From assembly GCF_003014595.1 (NCBI RefSeq), contig NZ_PYGK01000002.1:393555-457554 (forward strand): DNA of 64,000 nt, in the 5' to 3' direction. Position numbers and translations under genes: made by a program. Positions 8,328 to 15,972 of the stretch are shown piece by piece (positions within the stretch are counted from its first letter, which is position 1; each line of letters starts with the position of its first letter). The notes beneath the pieces are model-generated. The model made no database searches and was not told the origin of the DNA. It saw nothing but the letters and a program-made list of their open reading frames with translations. This stretch comes from Chitinophaga ginsengisoli. Lineage in GTDB: Bacteria > Bacteroidota > Bacteroidia > Chitinophagales > Chitinophagaceae.

Positions 8328-9710
8328 ATGAGAAAATTTGATGCAATTGTCATTGGCTCCGGCCAGGGTGGTGTTCCGTTGGCAAAAAAGCTGGCCAAAG
8401 CCGGCTGGCAGACTGCCATCGTAGAGAAAAGATGGATCGGTGGTACCTGTATCAATGATGGCTGTACTCCCACTAAAACAATGATCGCCAGTGCAGCTGC
8501 TGCTCATATCATTGCCAACAGCCAGGAATGGGGCATTACCGTCAGTGATTTTAAAGTAGATCTGGAGAAGATTGTTGCCCGGAAAAATAAAGTGGTGCGG
8601 TCCTTCCGGGAAGGCACTACCAAAAGCATGGAAAAGATACAGGGCCTTTCTATTATTTATGGTGAGGCTGTATTCAGCGGTGATAAAACACTAGCTGTAA
8701 AACTCGCTGATGGCGGGCAGGACGAGATTGCTGCCGACCATATATTTATCAATACCGGCACCTTACCCAGCATCCCTCCTGTTCCCGGTCTTGATACCGT
8801 CAACTATCTTACCAATACGACCATCATGGACCTGACCAAGCTGCCTTCACATTTAATGGTGCTGGGCAGTGGCTATGTAGGACTGGAATTTGGTCAGTTG
8901 TTCCGCCGACTGGGTTGCCAGGTAACGATCATTGACAAGAACAAACAATTGCTGCAACATGAAGATGAGGATGTTGCTGTTGCGGTAAAGAAGGTCATGG
9001 AAACTTCCGGGGTTATGATGTACAGTAACGCCAATGTACAGAAGATAGAACAGACCGGCGATGTGATCAGATTACAACTTACTGCCAACGGAGAAACGCA
9101 TGCCATTACCGGCTCTCACCTGCTGGTAGCGGCAGGACGTACACCTCAGTCGAAGTCACTGCAGCCTGAAAAAACAGGACTTGTGCTCGATGAAAAAGGA
9201 TACATACCTGTGAATGATAAACTGGAAACCAATGTTCCTGGTATCTATGCGCTGGGAGATGTAAAAGGAGGCCCTGCCTTCACGCATATTTCCTACAATG
9301 ACCACCTGGTGATATACAAGAACCTGATCCATATGGAAAACGTTTCTATTAAAGACAGGCCTATCCCCTATTGTATGTTCACTGATCCTCAACTGGGACG
9401 TGTGGGATTGACAGAAAAAGAAGCGAAAGCAGCCGGGTATAAAGTAAAGATTGCCTGTCTTGATATGACCAGGGTAGCGAGAGCGATTGAAACAGGCAAT
9501 ACACAGGGATTTATGAAAGCCGTTATTGATTCAAATACGGATAAATTGCTGGGAGTTGCTATCTTGGGACCGGAAGGCGGAGAAGTGATGTCGGCGTTAC
9601 AGTTGGCTATGCTGGGAGGCCTGACTGTCACACAGTTAAAAGAAATGATCTTTGCGCATCCATTATATGCAGAATCTATCAACAATTTATTTATGACACT
9701 GGATAAGTAG
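8328..9710 (+). CDS. Class I flavin disulfide oxidoreductase (mercuric reductase-like)
   Basis: A 460-aa FAD- and NAD(P)H-binding enzyme. ATG 8328 starts the usual N-terminus MRKFDAIVIGSGQGG; an in-frame TTG two codons earlier is less likely. The redox pair is C41/C46 in GGTCINDGCTPTK. A second Rossmann motif LGSGYVGLEFGQ precedes the NAD(P)H site, and the FAD motif GIYALGDVKGG is present. The C-terminal interface carries HPLYAE, supplying the His-Glu pair of this class. Nothing resembles the extra C-terminal cysteines of true mercuric reductases, so the substrate is more likely a small disulfide or another electron acceptor. The gene lies between DUF427 and the transporter genes, 48 nt before the latter, which makes a thione/disulfide substrate an attractive guess. 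Confidence 0.85.
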   Translation: MRKFDAIVIGSGQGGVPLAKKLAKAGWQTAIVEKRWIGGTCINDGCTPTKTMIASAAAAHIIANSQEWGITVSDFKVDLEKIVARKNKVVRSFREGTTKSMEKIQGLSIIYGEAVFSGDKTLAVKLADGGQDEIAADHIFINTGTLPSIPPVPGLDTVNYLTNTTIMDLTKLPSHLMVLGSGYVGLEFGQLFRRLGCQVTIIDKNKQLLQHEDEDVAVAVKKVMETSGVMMYSNANVQKIEQTGDVIRLQLTANGETHAITGSHLLVAAGRTPQSKSLQPEKTGLVLDEKGYIPVNDKLETNVPGIYALGDVKGGPAFTHISYNDHLVIYKNLIHMENVSIKDRPIPYCMFTDPQLGRVGLTEKEAKAAGYKVKIACLDMTRVARAIETGNTQGFMKAVIDSNTDKLLGVAILGPEGGEVMSALQLAMLGGLTVTQLKEMIFAHPLYAESINNLFMTLDK

Positions 9711-9758
9711 CCAGCTCCGCAACAATATGCGGATTAAAATCCTCAATGAATCCCAACC

Positions 9759-10745
9759 ATGATAAAACTTGAACATGTCAACAAATCTTTCCATAACGGC
9801 AAACCGGCTGTCAGGGATGTTTCCTTCGAAGTGAACACGGGGGAAACACTGGTATTGCTTGGCACCAGCGGTAGCGGAAAGACTACGACACTGCGCATGA
9901 TCAACCGGCTGATTGCGCCAGACAGTGGACAGATCCTCGTGAATGGAGAATCGGTAAATACACAGCAAACCGAGGCATTACGACGGAATATCGGGTATGT
10001 ACTACAGGATAACGGCCTGTTTCCTCACTACACCGTAGCTGAAAACATCGGTATTGTTCCCACTTTACTCAAATGGGATAAAAAACGTATAGAAGAGCGG
10101 ACACGCTCTCTGATGGAAAAACTACGTTTATCAGTCGCGGACCATTATGATGAGTATCCCCAGCAACTGAGCGGGGGACAACAACAAAGGGTTGGACTAG
10201 CCAGAGCACTGGCGGCAGATCCGGCGGTATTGCTGATGGATGAGCCATTCGGAGCGCTCGACCCGGTAACACGGGCCAGTGTAAGGAAAGAATTCAGATC
10301 ACTGGACGAGATCCATAACAAAACCGTGATCATGGTAACACATGATGTACCTGAAGCATTTGAACTGGGCAATCGTATCTGCCTGATGGATAAGGGCGCC
10401 ATACAACAAACCGGTACGCCTGCAGAACTCCTTTTCAATCCGGTGAATGATTTTGTCAGCAACTTTTTTCAGGAACAACGTTTTTGGCTGGAGCTGAATG
10501 CACTCCGGCTTACAGATATCAGGTCCTGGCTTAGCGATACTGTGCCTGGCGAGAATCATGCACCTGTTCTGAAGGGAGAGGATTCCTGCTGGGACGCCCT
10601 GGAGCAGCTGACTACGCTGTCTGCTCCTGTCAACATTTTATTCAATGATAAGCTCGTTCGCATTGACACCAGCGAATTGATGCACGCCTTTACTCAATAC
10701 AAGCAAACTGTCAGCGGACATGGAAGATCAACCAGGCTTTCCTGA
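9759..10745 (+). CDS. ABC transporter ATPase, OpuCA/EgtV-like
   Basis: A 328-aa ATP-binding subunit. It has Walker A GTSGSGKTT at 35-43, Q-loop region GYVLQDNGLFPHYT, signature LSGGQQQRV, Walker B VLLMDEPFGALD and switch histidine VTHD. It belongs to the betaine/choline-type importers. The roughly 85-residue tail after the nucleotide-binding domain is where relatives have CBS or regulatory regions; here no clear CBS motif is visible. Its end overlaps the start of the permease/binding-protein gene by 26 nt, so the two are translationally coupled. By context with egtB and egtD, I propose it energises ergothioneine uptake, as EgtV does in characterised species; a betaine or choline substrate remains possible. 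Confidence 0.85.
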   Translation: MIKLEHVNKSFHNGKPAVRDVSFEVNTGETLVLLGTSGSGKTTTLRMINRLIAPDSGQILVNGESVNTQQTEALRRNIGYVLQDNGLFPHYTVAENIGIVPTLLKWDKKRIEERTRSLMEKLRLSVADHYDEYPQQLSGGQQQRVGLARALAADPAVLLMDEPFGALDPVTRASVRKEFRSLDEIHNKTVIMVTHDVPEAFELGNRICLMDKGAIQQTGTPAELLFNPVNDFVSNFFQEQRFWLELNALRLTDIRSWLSDTVPGENHAPVLKGEDSCWDALEQLTTLSAPVNILFNDKLVRIDTSELMHAFTQYKQTVSGHGRSTRLS

Positions 10746-12288
10746 ATTTGTGCAACAACAGGCCGGCAAATTGCTGGAGCAAACGTTGCAACATATCGGG
10801 CTTACTTTTATTTCTCTTTTAATAGCAGTGGTGATAGGTGTACCGCTGGGTATTCTTATTACCCGCCGCAAAAAGCTGGCAGGTATTGTACTCGGTATTG
10901 CCGGTGTATTACAGACCATTCCAAGCATTGCATTACTGGGATTTATGATTCCCTTACTGGGCATCGGGGCTAAGCCGGCTATTATGGCTTTATTCCTGTA
11001 TGCCTTGTTGCCTATTATCAGGAATACTTATACCGGTATTCTCCAGGTCGATCCTGTTGTGATAGATGCGGCTACGGGGATGGGCATGAGCAAACGGCAG
11101 CTGCTTTACAGGGTACAACTGCCACTGGCGATGCCGGTATTACTGGCAGGTATCAGAACAGCCACTGTTATTAATGTGGGTGTAGCTACCCTGGCAGCGT
11201 ATATAGCAGCAGGAGGATTAGGAGAATTTATTTTTGGCGGCATCGCGCTGAATAATACCAATATGATACTGGCGGGTGCCATTCCGGCAGCATTACTGGC
11301 CATCATCTTTGATTGGGCAGTAGCCCGTCTGCAGAAACTGCGGGCACAGAAGGTCAAAACGGCACTCTACTTCCTACCCTTTTTACTGGTGATACTGTCC
11401 TCTTTCTACCTGTTGCCGGCAGCCTATGGAAGCAGTCTGGTAGCAGGATTCACGCCTGAATTCATGGGTCGGAAAGATGGCAATCTGGGACTAAAACAGG
11501 TGTATGGATTACATATGCGGACTGTCGTGATCAGTGACATGATCATGTACAAAGCTGCCTATGAGAAGACCCTGGATGTCATCAGTGGCAGTACGACGGA
11601 TGGCAGGGTGAGGGCTTTTGATCTTCAGGCACTTACCGACGACAAACATATTTTCCCCCCTTATTATGCGGCTCCGATTGTGCGGCAGGAAACACTCGAC
11701 AAGTATCCGGAACTGGCACCTGCACTAAATAAACTATCTGGTATAATTAATGATAGTGTAATGACTGAGCTGAACTACAGGGTCGATCATCTGAAGCAGG
11801 ACCCGGCGGCTGTAGCCAGTGATTTCTTAAAAGCTAAAGGATTATTGCAGGTAGCGAAACATGGCACCAAGGGAACGGTTGTCATTGGAGCCAAGATATT
11901 CGGGGATGGCTATATCCTTGCCAATATGTACAAGTTACTGGTGAACGGGTATACTGAACTAGAAGCTACTACAAAAACGGGGCTGGGAGGTACTAAGATA
12001 TGCTTTGATGCGCTTACCAATGGGCAGATAGATCTTTATCCGGAATACTCCGGCACCGGTTTACTCGTCATCCTACAGGCAGACAAATCTGTCGTTGATA
12101 CATTGATCAGCGACAATCAAAAAGTCTATGACTATGTTTCACGAGAGTTTATGCAACGGTACCATATCAAATGGTTGCCTCCTATCGGGTTCAATAATAC
12201 ATATGCATTGATGATGCGCAGGCAACAGGCTGCGGATCTGCATATTACCTCTATATCAGACTTAAAGGAATATTTACTGCATCACTAA
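10720..12288 (+). CDS. Fused ABC permease and substrate-binding protein, EgtU-like
   Basis: A 522-aa fusion. Residues 20-215 are an OpuB/ProW-type permease with several membrane helices and the conserved coupling region MGMSKRQLLYRVQLPLAMP. A further membrane segment at about 217-238 leads into an OpuAC-type periplasmic binding domain (about 245-520) with GTVVIGAKIFGDGY and DLYPEYSGTG motifs. This permease-binding protein fusion is shared by OpuB-like importers and by the ergothioneine importer EgtU of Helicobacter and Streptococcus. Only 10 nt separate it from egtB, which favours ergothioneine (or its betaine precursor hercynine) as ligand. I could not verify the ligand-pocket residues. Confidence 0.85.
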   Translation: MEDQPGFPEFVQQQAGKLLEQTLQHIGLTFISLLIAVVIGVPLGILITRRKKLAGIVLGIAGVLQTIPSIALLGFMIPLLGIGAKPAIMALFLYALLPIIRNTYTGILQVDPVVIDAATGMGMSKRQLLYRVQLPLAMPVLLAGIRTATVINVGVATLAAYIAAGGLGEFIFGGIALNNTNMILAGAIPAALLAIIFDWAVARLQKLRAQKVKTALYFLPFLLVILSSFYLLPAAYGSSLVAGFTPEFMGRKDGNLGLKQVYGLHMRTVVISDMIMYKAAYEKTLDVISGSTTDGRVRAFDLQALTDDKHIFPPYYAAPIVRQETLDKYPELAPALNKLSGIINDSVMTELNYRVDHLKQDPAAVASDFLKAKGLLQVAKHGTKGTVVIGAKIFGDGYILANMYKLLVNGYTELEATTKTGLGGTKICFDALTNGQIDLYPEYSGTGLLVILQADKSVVDTLISDNQKVYDYVSREFMQRYHIKWLPPIGFNNTYALMMRRQQAADLHITSISDLKEYLLHH

Positions 12289-12298
12289 CCACCAGTAT

Positions 12299-13450
12299 AT
12301 GCAATTGAAAAATGATTTTAACACGGTGCGGAAAAGGTCCATGCATATCTGCGCACCTTTGAAAACGGAAGACTATGTAGTCCAGCCTGTCGTAGATGTC
12401 AGTCCGCCGAAATGGCATCTCGGGCACACCACCTGGTTCTTCGAAACATTTCTTTTAAAACCACATTTTCCCGGTTATAAAGAATTTGATCCTAATTATA
12501 ATTTCGTATTCAACAGTTATTACGAAACTGTCGGCGCCCGTGTGATCCGTACTGACAGGGGAAATTTAAGCCGTCCTGCAGTGGAAGACGTTATGCGTTA
12601 CCGTGAGCATGTGGACAAAGCCATGCAGGCTTTCCTGGATACGGAACTGAGCGATGAAATACGTTCACTGATCGTATTGGGACTGAACCATGAAGAGCAG
12701 CATCAGGAATTATTGTACACGGATATTAAGTACATACTCGGCCACAATCCACTGATGCCGGCATATTCCGATACGGCAGTTACCAGCATTACGACGCCTG
12801 TAACGGAACAGCCTTTCCTGCAAATGCCGGCAGGGCTGTATGAGATCGGCTATAAAGGAGATGGCTTCTGTTTTGATAATGAGTTAGGCAGGCATACGGT
12901 TTATCTGCAGGACTATCAGATCAGTACGCAGCTTGTTACCAACGCGGAGTACCTGGAGTTCATGGAAGCAGGCGGTTACAGCGATTTCCGTCACTGGCAT
13001 GCGGAAGGCTGGGACTGGGTAAAGAGAGAGCAGGTAAAAGCGCCATTATACTGGCACTTTGTAGATGGCAAATGGATGCAATACACCTGGCAGGGGCAAC
13101 AGCCAGTGGCGGATGACGATCCGTTGTGTCATATCAGTTATTACGAAGCGACTGCTTATGCCTCCTGGAAAGGCCTGCGTCTTCCTACTGAATTTGAATG
13201 GGAAGCAGCTGCGCCGCAATTGTCATGGGGACAACGTTGGGAATGGACAGAGAGTGCCTACCTTCCTTATCCGGGCTTTACCAAAGCGCCGGGCGCGATT
13301 GGCGAATACAACGGTAAATTCATGGTCAGCCAGATGGTGCTGCGTGGAGGCTCTGAAGTAACACCGCCTAATCATAGCCGTCTTACTTACCGCAATTTCT
13401 TCCATCCATCATTGAGATGGCAGTTTACCGGTATCAGACTGGCAAAGTAA
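12299..13450 (+). CDS. egtB: Ergothioneine biosynthesis sulfoxide synthase EgtB
   Basis: A 383-aa non-haem iron enzyme that joins a thiol donor (cysteine or gamma-glutamylcysteine) to the imidazole of hercynine with O2. The N-terminal DinB-like four-helix domain supplies the iron ligands: H43 in LGHTTWFFE, and H131 and H135 in the NHEEQHQE motif. The C-terminal half is a formylglycine-generating-enzyme-type fold with GLRLPTEFEWEAAA, WEWTESAYLPYPGF, VLRGGS and a closing FTGIRLAK. Length fits bacterial EgtB. Which thiol donor is used cannot be read; the absence of egtA (glutamylcysteine ligase) and egtC (amidohydrolase) from the window hints at direct use of cysteine, but those genes could lie elsewhere. 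Confidence 0.92.
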   Translation: MQLKNDFNTVRKRSMHICAPLKTEDYVVQPVVDVSPPKWHLGHTTWFFETFLLKPHFPGYKEFDPNYNFVFNSYYETVGARVIRTDRGNLSRPAVEDVMRYREHVDKAMQAFLDTELSDEIRSLIVLGLNHEEQHQELLYTDIKYILGHNPLMPAYSDTAVTSITTPVTEQPFLQMPAGLYEIGYKGDGFCFDNELGRHTVYLQDYQISTQLVTNAEYLEFMEAGGYSDFRHWHAEGWDWVKREQVKAPLYWHFVDGKWMQYTWQGQQPVADDDPLCHISYYEATAYASWKGLRLPTEFEWEAAAPQLSWGQRWEWTESAYLPYPGFTKAPGAIGEYNGKFMVSQMVLRGGSEVTPPNHSRLTYRNFFHPSLRWQFTGIRLAK

Positions 13451-13480
13451 ACTTATTTTTACACTACTAATAATTACATT

Positions 13481-14470
13481 ATGGCCACCTCTGTAATGCA
13501 TACGGTATTAGTTCCTTTAAAACAGGACCAACGGGAGATCTTCTCCCAGGATGTGATCCGCGGACTCAGTGCAAAAAACAAATACCTGGACTCCAAGTAT
13601 TTCTACGATGCTGAAGGTGACCGTCTTTTCCAGGAGATCATGCGTTGCCATGAGTATTATCTGACCAATTGCGAAATGGAAATATTGCGGGAGCAGTCGG
13701 CTGCGATCAGTCAGGCGATCCTGTCGCACACCAGGCTTTTCGATGTGGTGGAACTGGGCGCGGGCGACGCAACAAAATCTATTCACCTGTTGAAGGAGTT
13801 ACTGAAGACAGGGCAGGATTTTACGTATTACCCGGTAGACATTTCCGGTAATGTGATCGCCCAGCTGGAGCGGTCATTACCACAGCAGTTACCCAACCTG
13901 AAGATGCATGGATTACATGGAGAGTACTTCGACATGTTGCAGCAAGCGGGCACATTATCACGGAAGACGAAAGTAGTGTTGTGTATGGGTGGTAACATCG
14001 GCAATTTCACGCCGGTAGAAGCGAGAAAGTTCTGCCGCCTGTTGCGCAATTACCTGCAGCCGGGAGATCTTGTGATCATCGGTTTTGATTTAAAGAAACA
14101 TCCGCAGATTATCCTGGATGCGTATAATGATGCAGCTGGTTTTACGCGGGATTTTAACCTCAATCTGCTGAAGCGCATCAACCGGGAACTGGGCGGTAAT
14201 TTTGATATCAGTAAGTTTGATCATTATCCTACTTATGATCCTGGAACAGGGGCTTGTAAGAGTTATCTTGTCAGCCTGGAAGAGCAGGATGTAAAGATCG
14301 GCGATCAGACAATTCATTTCGGACTACATGAGCCCATTCATATGGAGATATCGCAGAAGTATGATCTGGAATCAACAGAGCAGATGGCGATGCAGTCGGG
14401 CTTTGAAACGGTGGCCGATTTCTTTGACAGTCGCAGATGGTTTGCGGACTGTATGTGGTTGTGCATATAA
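13481..14470 (+). CDS. egtD: L-histidine N-alpha-methyltransferase EgtD
   Basis: A 329-aa SAM-dependent enzyme that trimethylates histidine to hercynine, the first step of ergothioneine synthesis. Visible family marks are KYFYDAEGDRLFQEIMRCHEYYLTNCE near the N-terminus, the SAM-binding VVELGAGDATKS, YYPVDIS, and LCMGGNIGNFTP. The histidine-binding side shows AYNDAAGFTRDFNLNLL. It follows egtB by 30 nt and is the last gene before a strong terminator, closing the operon. No EgtE-type PLP lyase follows, so the final C-S cleavage must be done by an enzyme encoded elsewhere or by a different type of lyase. Confidence 0.93.
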   Translation: MATSVMHTVLVPLKQDQREIFSQDVIRGLSAKNKYLDSKYFYDAEGDRLFQEIMRCHEYYLTNCEMEILREQSAAISQAILSHTRLFDVVELGAGDATKSIHLLKELLKTGQDFTYYPVDISGNVIAQLERSLPQQLPNLKMHGLHGEYFDMLQQAGTLSRKTKVVLCMGGNIGNFTPVEARKFCRLLRNYLQPGDLVIIGFDLKKHPQIILDAYNDAAGFTRDFNLNLLKRINRELGGNFDISKFDHYPTYDPGTGACKSYLVSLEEQDVKIGDQTIHFGLHEPIHMEISQKYDLESTEQMAMQSGFETVADFFDSRRWFADCMWLCI

Positions 14471-14485
14471 TGCCAGAGAAAATAT

Positions 14486-14527
14486 GAGGCTGCCCCTGTT
14501 AAACACCAGCGGGCAGCTTCTTTTTTT
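14486..14527 (+). terminator. Intrinsic terminator after egtD
   Basis: Arms GAGGCTGCCC (14486-14495) and GGGCAGCTTC (14511-14520) pair with one G-T wobble. They are followed by a run of T to 14527. The U-run reaches the stop codon of the convergent DinB gene. Confidence 0.85.
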
Positions 14528-15023
14528 ATGACTTCCAGGTGCCCAATAATCTTCTGAGCACGATAATTTCGCCGGTATGATAACTGGTATGATCTGCAAT
14601 GAGCAGCGCTTCTCGTAACAGATGTTGCCCGTCGCCATGAGCGAAAGGTTTATACAGATCAGCATGCGGGTCTTTCAGCAGATCAATAAATTCCTGCAGA
14701 TCACTTTTAATTTGTGCCAGGCACTTTTTCCAGGCCGTTTCACTGGCAGGCGCTGTTTCTTTCGGCCAGTACCCTTCCGGCCATGAGGGCGACTCATGTT
14801 TTGGGTTGCGTGAGAACTCCAATATATCCCATTGCGTTATCCTGATATGATCTACCAATTGCCATATGCTATACGGCATACCTTCGGGTACTACTCCTCT
14901 CAGTTCAGCAGGCAGCCCTTTTACAGCGTCATCAAAAGTAGCGTGCGCGTGACCGCCGGTTAATAATTGTTCCAGTGTCTTTATAAGTTCTATATTGTGT
15001 GTTGCAGCCATAGTTATATGCAA
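14526..15023 (-). CDS. DinB/DfsB-family four-helix protein
   Basis: A 165-aa protein (or 161 aa if the internal ATG at 15011 is used). It fits the DinB-like metal-binding bundle: the helix QLVDHIRITQWDIL supplies the first histidine and the late motif ADHTSYHTGEIIVLRRLLGTW supplies the others. Members bind a divalent metal; some are thiol transferases that use bacillithiol or similar thiols, most are uncharacterised. It is divergent from a TetR gene, and a near-perfect 20-bp dyad lies in the shared promoter region, so it is a likely target of that regulator. Confidence 0.85.
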   Translation of the reverse strand: MHITMAATHNIELIKTLEQLLTGGHAHATFDDAVKGLPAELRGVVPEGMPYSIWQLVDHIRITQWDILEFSRNPKHESPSWPEGYWPKETAPASETAWKKCLAQIKSDLQEFIDLLKDPHADLYKPFAHGDGQHLLREALLIADHTSYHTGEIIVLRRLLGTWKS

Positions 15024-15070
15024 TTTATGGCTTATGACTCAATAAGGATGCCAGGGGGAAATAATTTGTA

Positions 15071-15090
15071 TACTTACTTACAAGTAAGTA
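15071..15090. promoter_or_regulatory. Dyad operator between DinB and TetR genes
   Basis: TACTTACTTACAAGTAAGTA has perfect 9-bp arms (TACTTACTT / AAGTAAGTA) around a 2-bp centre. It lies 10 bp before the TetR start and about 50-60 bp before the divergent DinB start. The position fits an autoregulatory TetR operator. Confidence 0.65.
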
Positions 15091-15100
15091 ATTTTACAGG

Positions 15101-15661
15101 ATGCAGGACACAAAAGAAAGAATAGTTTCGCTGGCGGACCAGCTGATCAAGAGCAGGGGGTATAATGCCTTCAGTTACAAGGACATATCTGATCCTCTGG
15201 AGATAAAAAATGCGGCTATTCATTATCACTTTCCCACGAAAACAGATCTGGGTATGGCGGTCATAGATGTTGAGATGCAACACTTTATGGCTGGTACTGG
15301 CAAGTTGGCAGCGCAGCCGGAAGATAAGCAGCTGAAGTTCTTATTTGACACTTTTAGTAAGAAACATAAGGAAGGTCTGGTATGCCTGATGGGGTCACTA
15401 TCGCCGGATTATGATACGTTGCCGGAACCATTGCAGGATAAGATCAGTGGTTTGTCGGCGGCGATCCTGGAGTGGACTACGGGCTGTCTTGAAAGAGGAC
15501 GTGAGAAGGGGTTGTTTCGTTTTGAGGGGGAGGCGTCAGATAGGGCGTTGTTGGTGATAAGTAATTTACTGGCGTCACTGCTGTTGAGCAGGGTGATGGG
15601 GAGTAAGGTGTTTGGTAGGATCACACATCAGTTGTTGAGGGATTTAGGTGCGGGGAAGTGA
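15101..15661 (+). CDS. TetR/AcrR-family transcriptional regulator
   Basis: A 186-aa protein with a TetR DNA-binding domain in its first 50 residues: MQDTKERIVSLADQLIKSRG, then YKDISDPLEIKNAAIHYHFPTKTDLG, where the recognition helix NAAIHYHF is conserved. The C-terminal ligand domain is variable and the inducer unknown. It should bind the dyad just upstream and repress itself and the divergent DinB gene. A copy of the hairpin repeat begins 25 nt past its stop codon. Confidence 0.88.
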   Translation: MQDTKERIVSLADQLIKSRGYNAFSYKDISDPLEIKNAAIHYHFPTKTDLGMAVIDVEMQHFMAGTGKLAAQPEDKQLKFLFDTFSKKHKEGLVCLMGSLSPDYDTLPEPLQDKISGLSAAILEWTTGCLERGREKGLFRFEGEASDRALLVISNLLASLLLSRVMGSKVFGRITHQLLRDLGAGK

Positions 15662-15685
15662 TGTTGGGACTCGAGATACGCGTTG

Positions 15686-15824
15686 CGGTTTCAGATGGGA
15701 CCGCGGTCGGCGCCTCTCTGGAAGACGATTGGGCATTGTCAAGCGAATAGGATTTGGGATATGGATTGAGCAGCATCTGTCGTTTCACCGGAGAGCCGAA
15801 GGCCCGCGGTCTCCACTGAAACCG
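15686..15824. repeat. 139-bp hairpin repeat, copy 1
   Basis: The element is bounded by CGGTTTCAG (15686-15694) and its complement CTGAAACCG (15816-15824). A second stem GACCGCGG (15699-15706) pairs with 15804-15811, and a third, CTCTCTGG, pairs with CCGGAGAG around 15788-15795. A loop region of about 66 nt contains TTGTCAAGCGAAT. A second, diverged copy lies at 19458-19597 and keeps the same boundaries and stem plan. Just outside, GTTGGGA (15663-15669) and TCCCAAC (15840-15846) add an outer inverted pair in this copy only. It fills most of the gap between the TetR and FabF genes; the rest (15847-15972) is AT-rich with nothing I can name. Confidence 0.8.
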
Positions 15825-15972
15825 TCCGCTGCTTCGGACTCCCAACGAAATGAAAGAGGGTAATGAGATGGAGGGGCTTTCAATTAGGGCGTTCAAATAT
15901 CAAATAAACATCTATTCGTTTAATGGTATAAGTTATAATATAATAAAATAAACTAGCTAATAAATAAAGTAC

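Noticed and set aside
8328..9710. True mercuric reductase (merA)
   Set aside because: No N-terminal metal-binding domain, no C-terminal vicinal cysteines, and no mer genes nearby; the class similarity is general.
15621..15896. Minus-strand frame of 91 aa through hairpin repeat copy 1
   Set aside because: It overlaps the TetR 3' end and the repeat. Its similarity to the frame at 19447-19761 (RAFGSPV and neighbouring residues) comes from the repeated DNA, and the compensated stem changes show selection on structure, not on protein.
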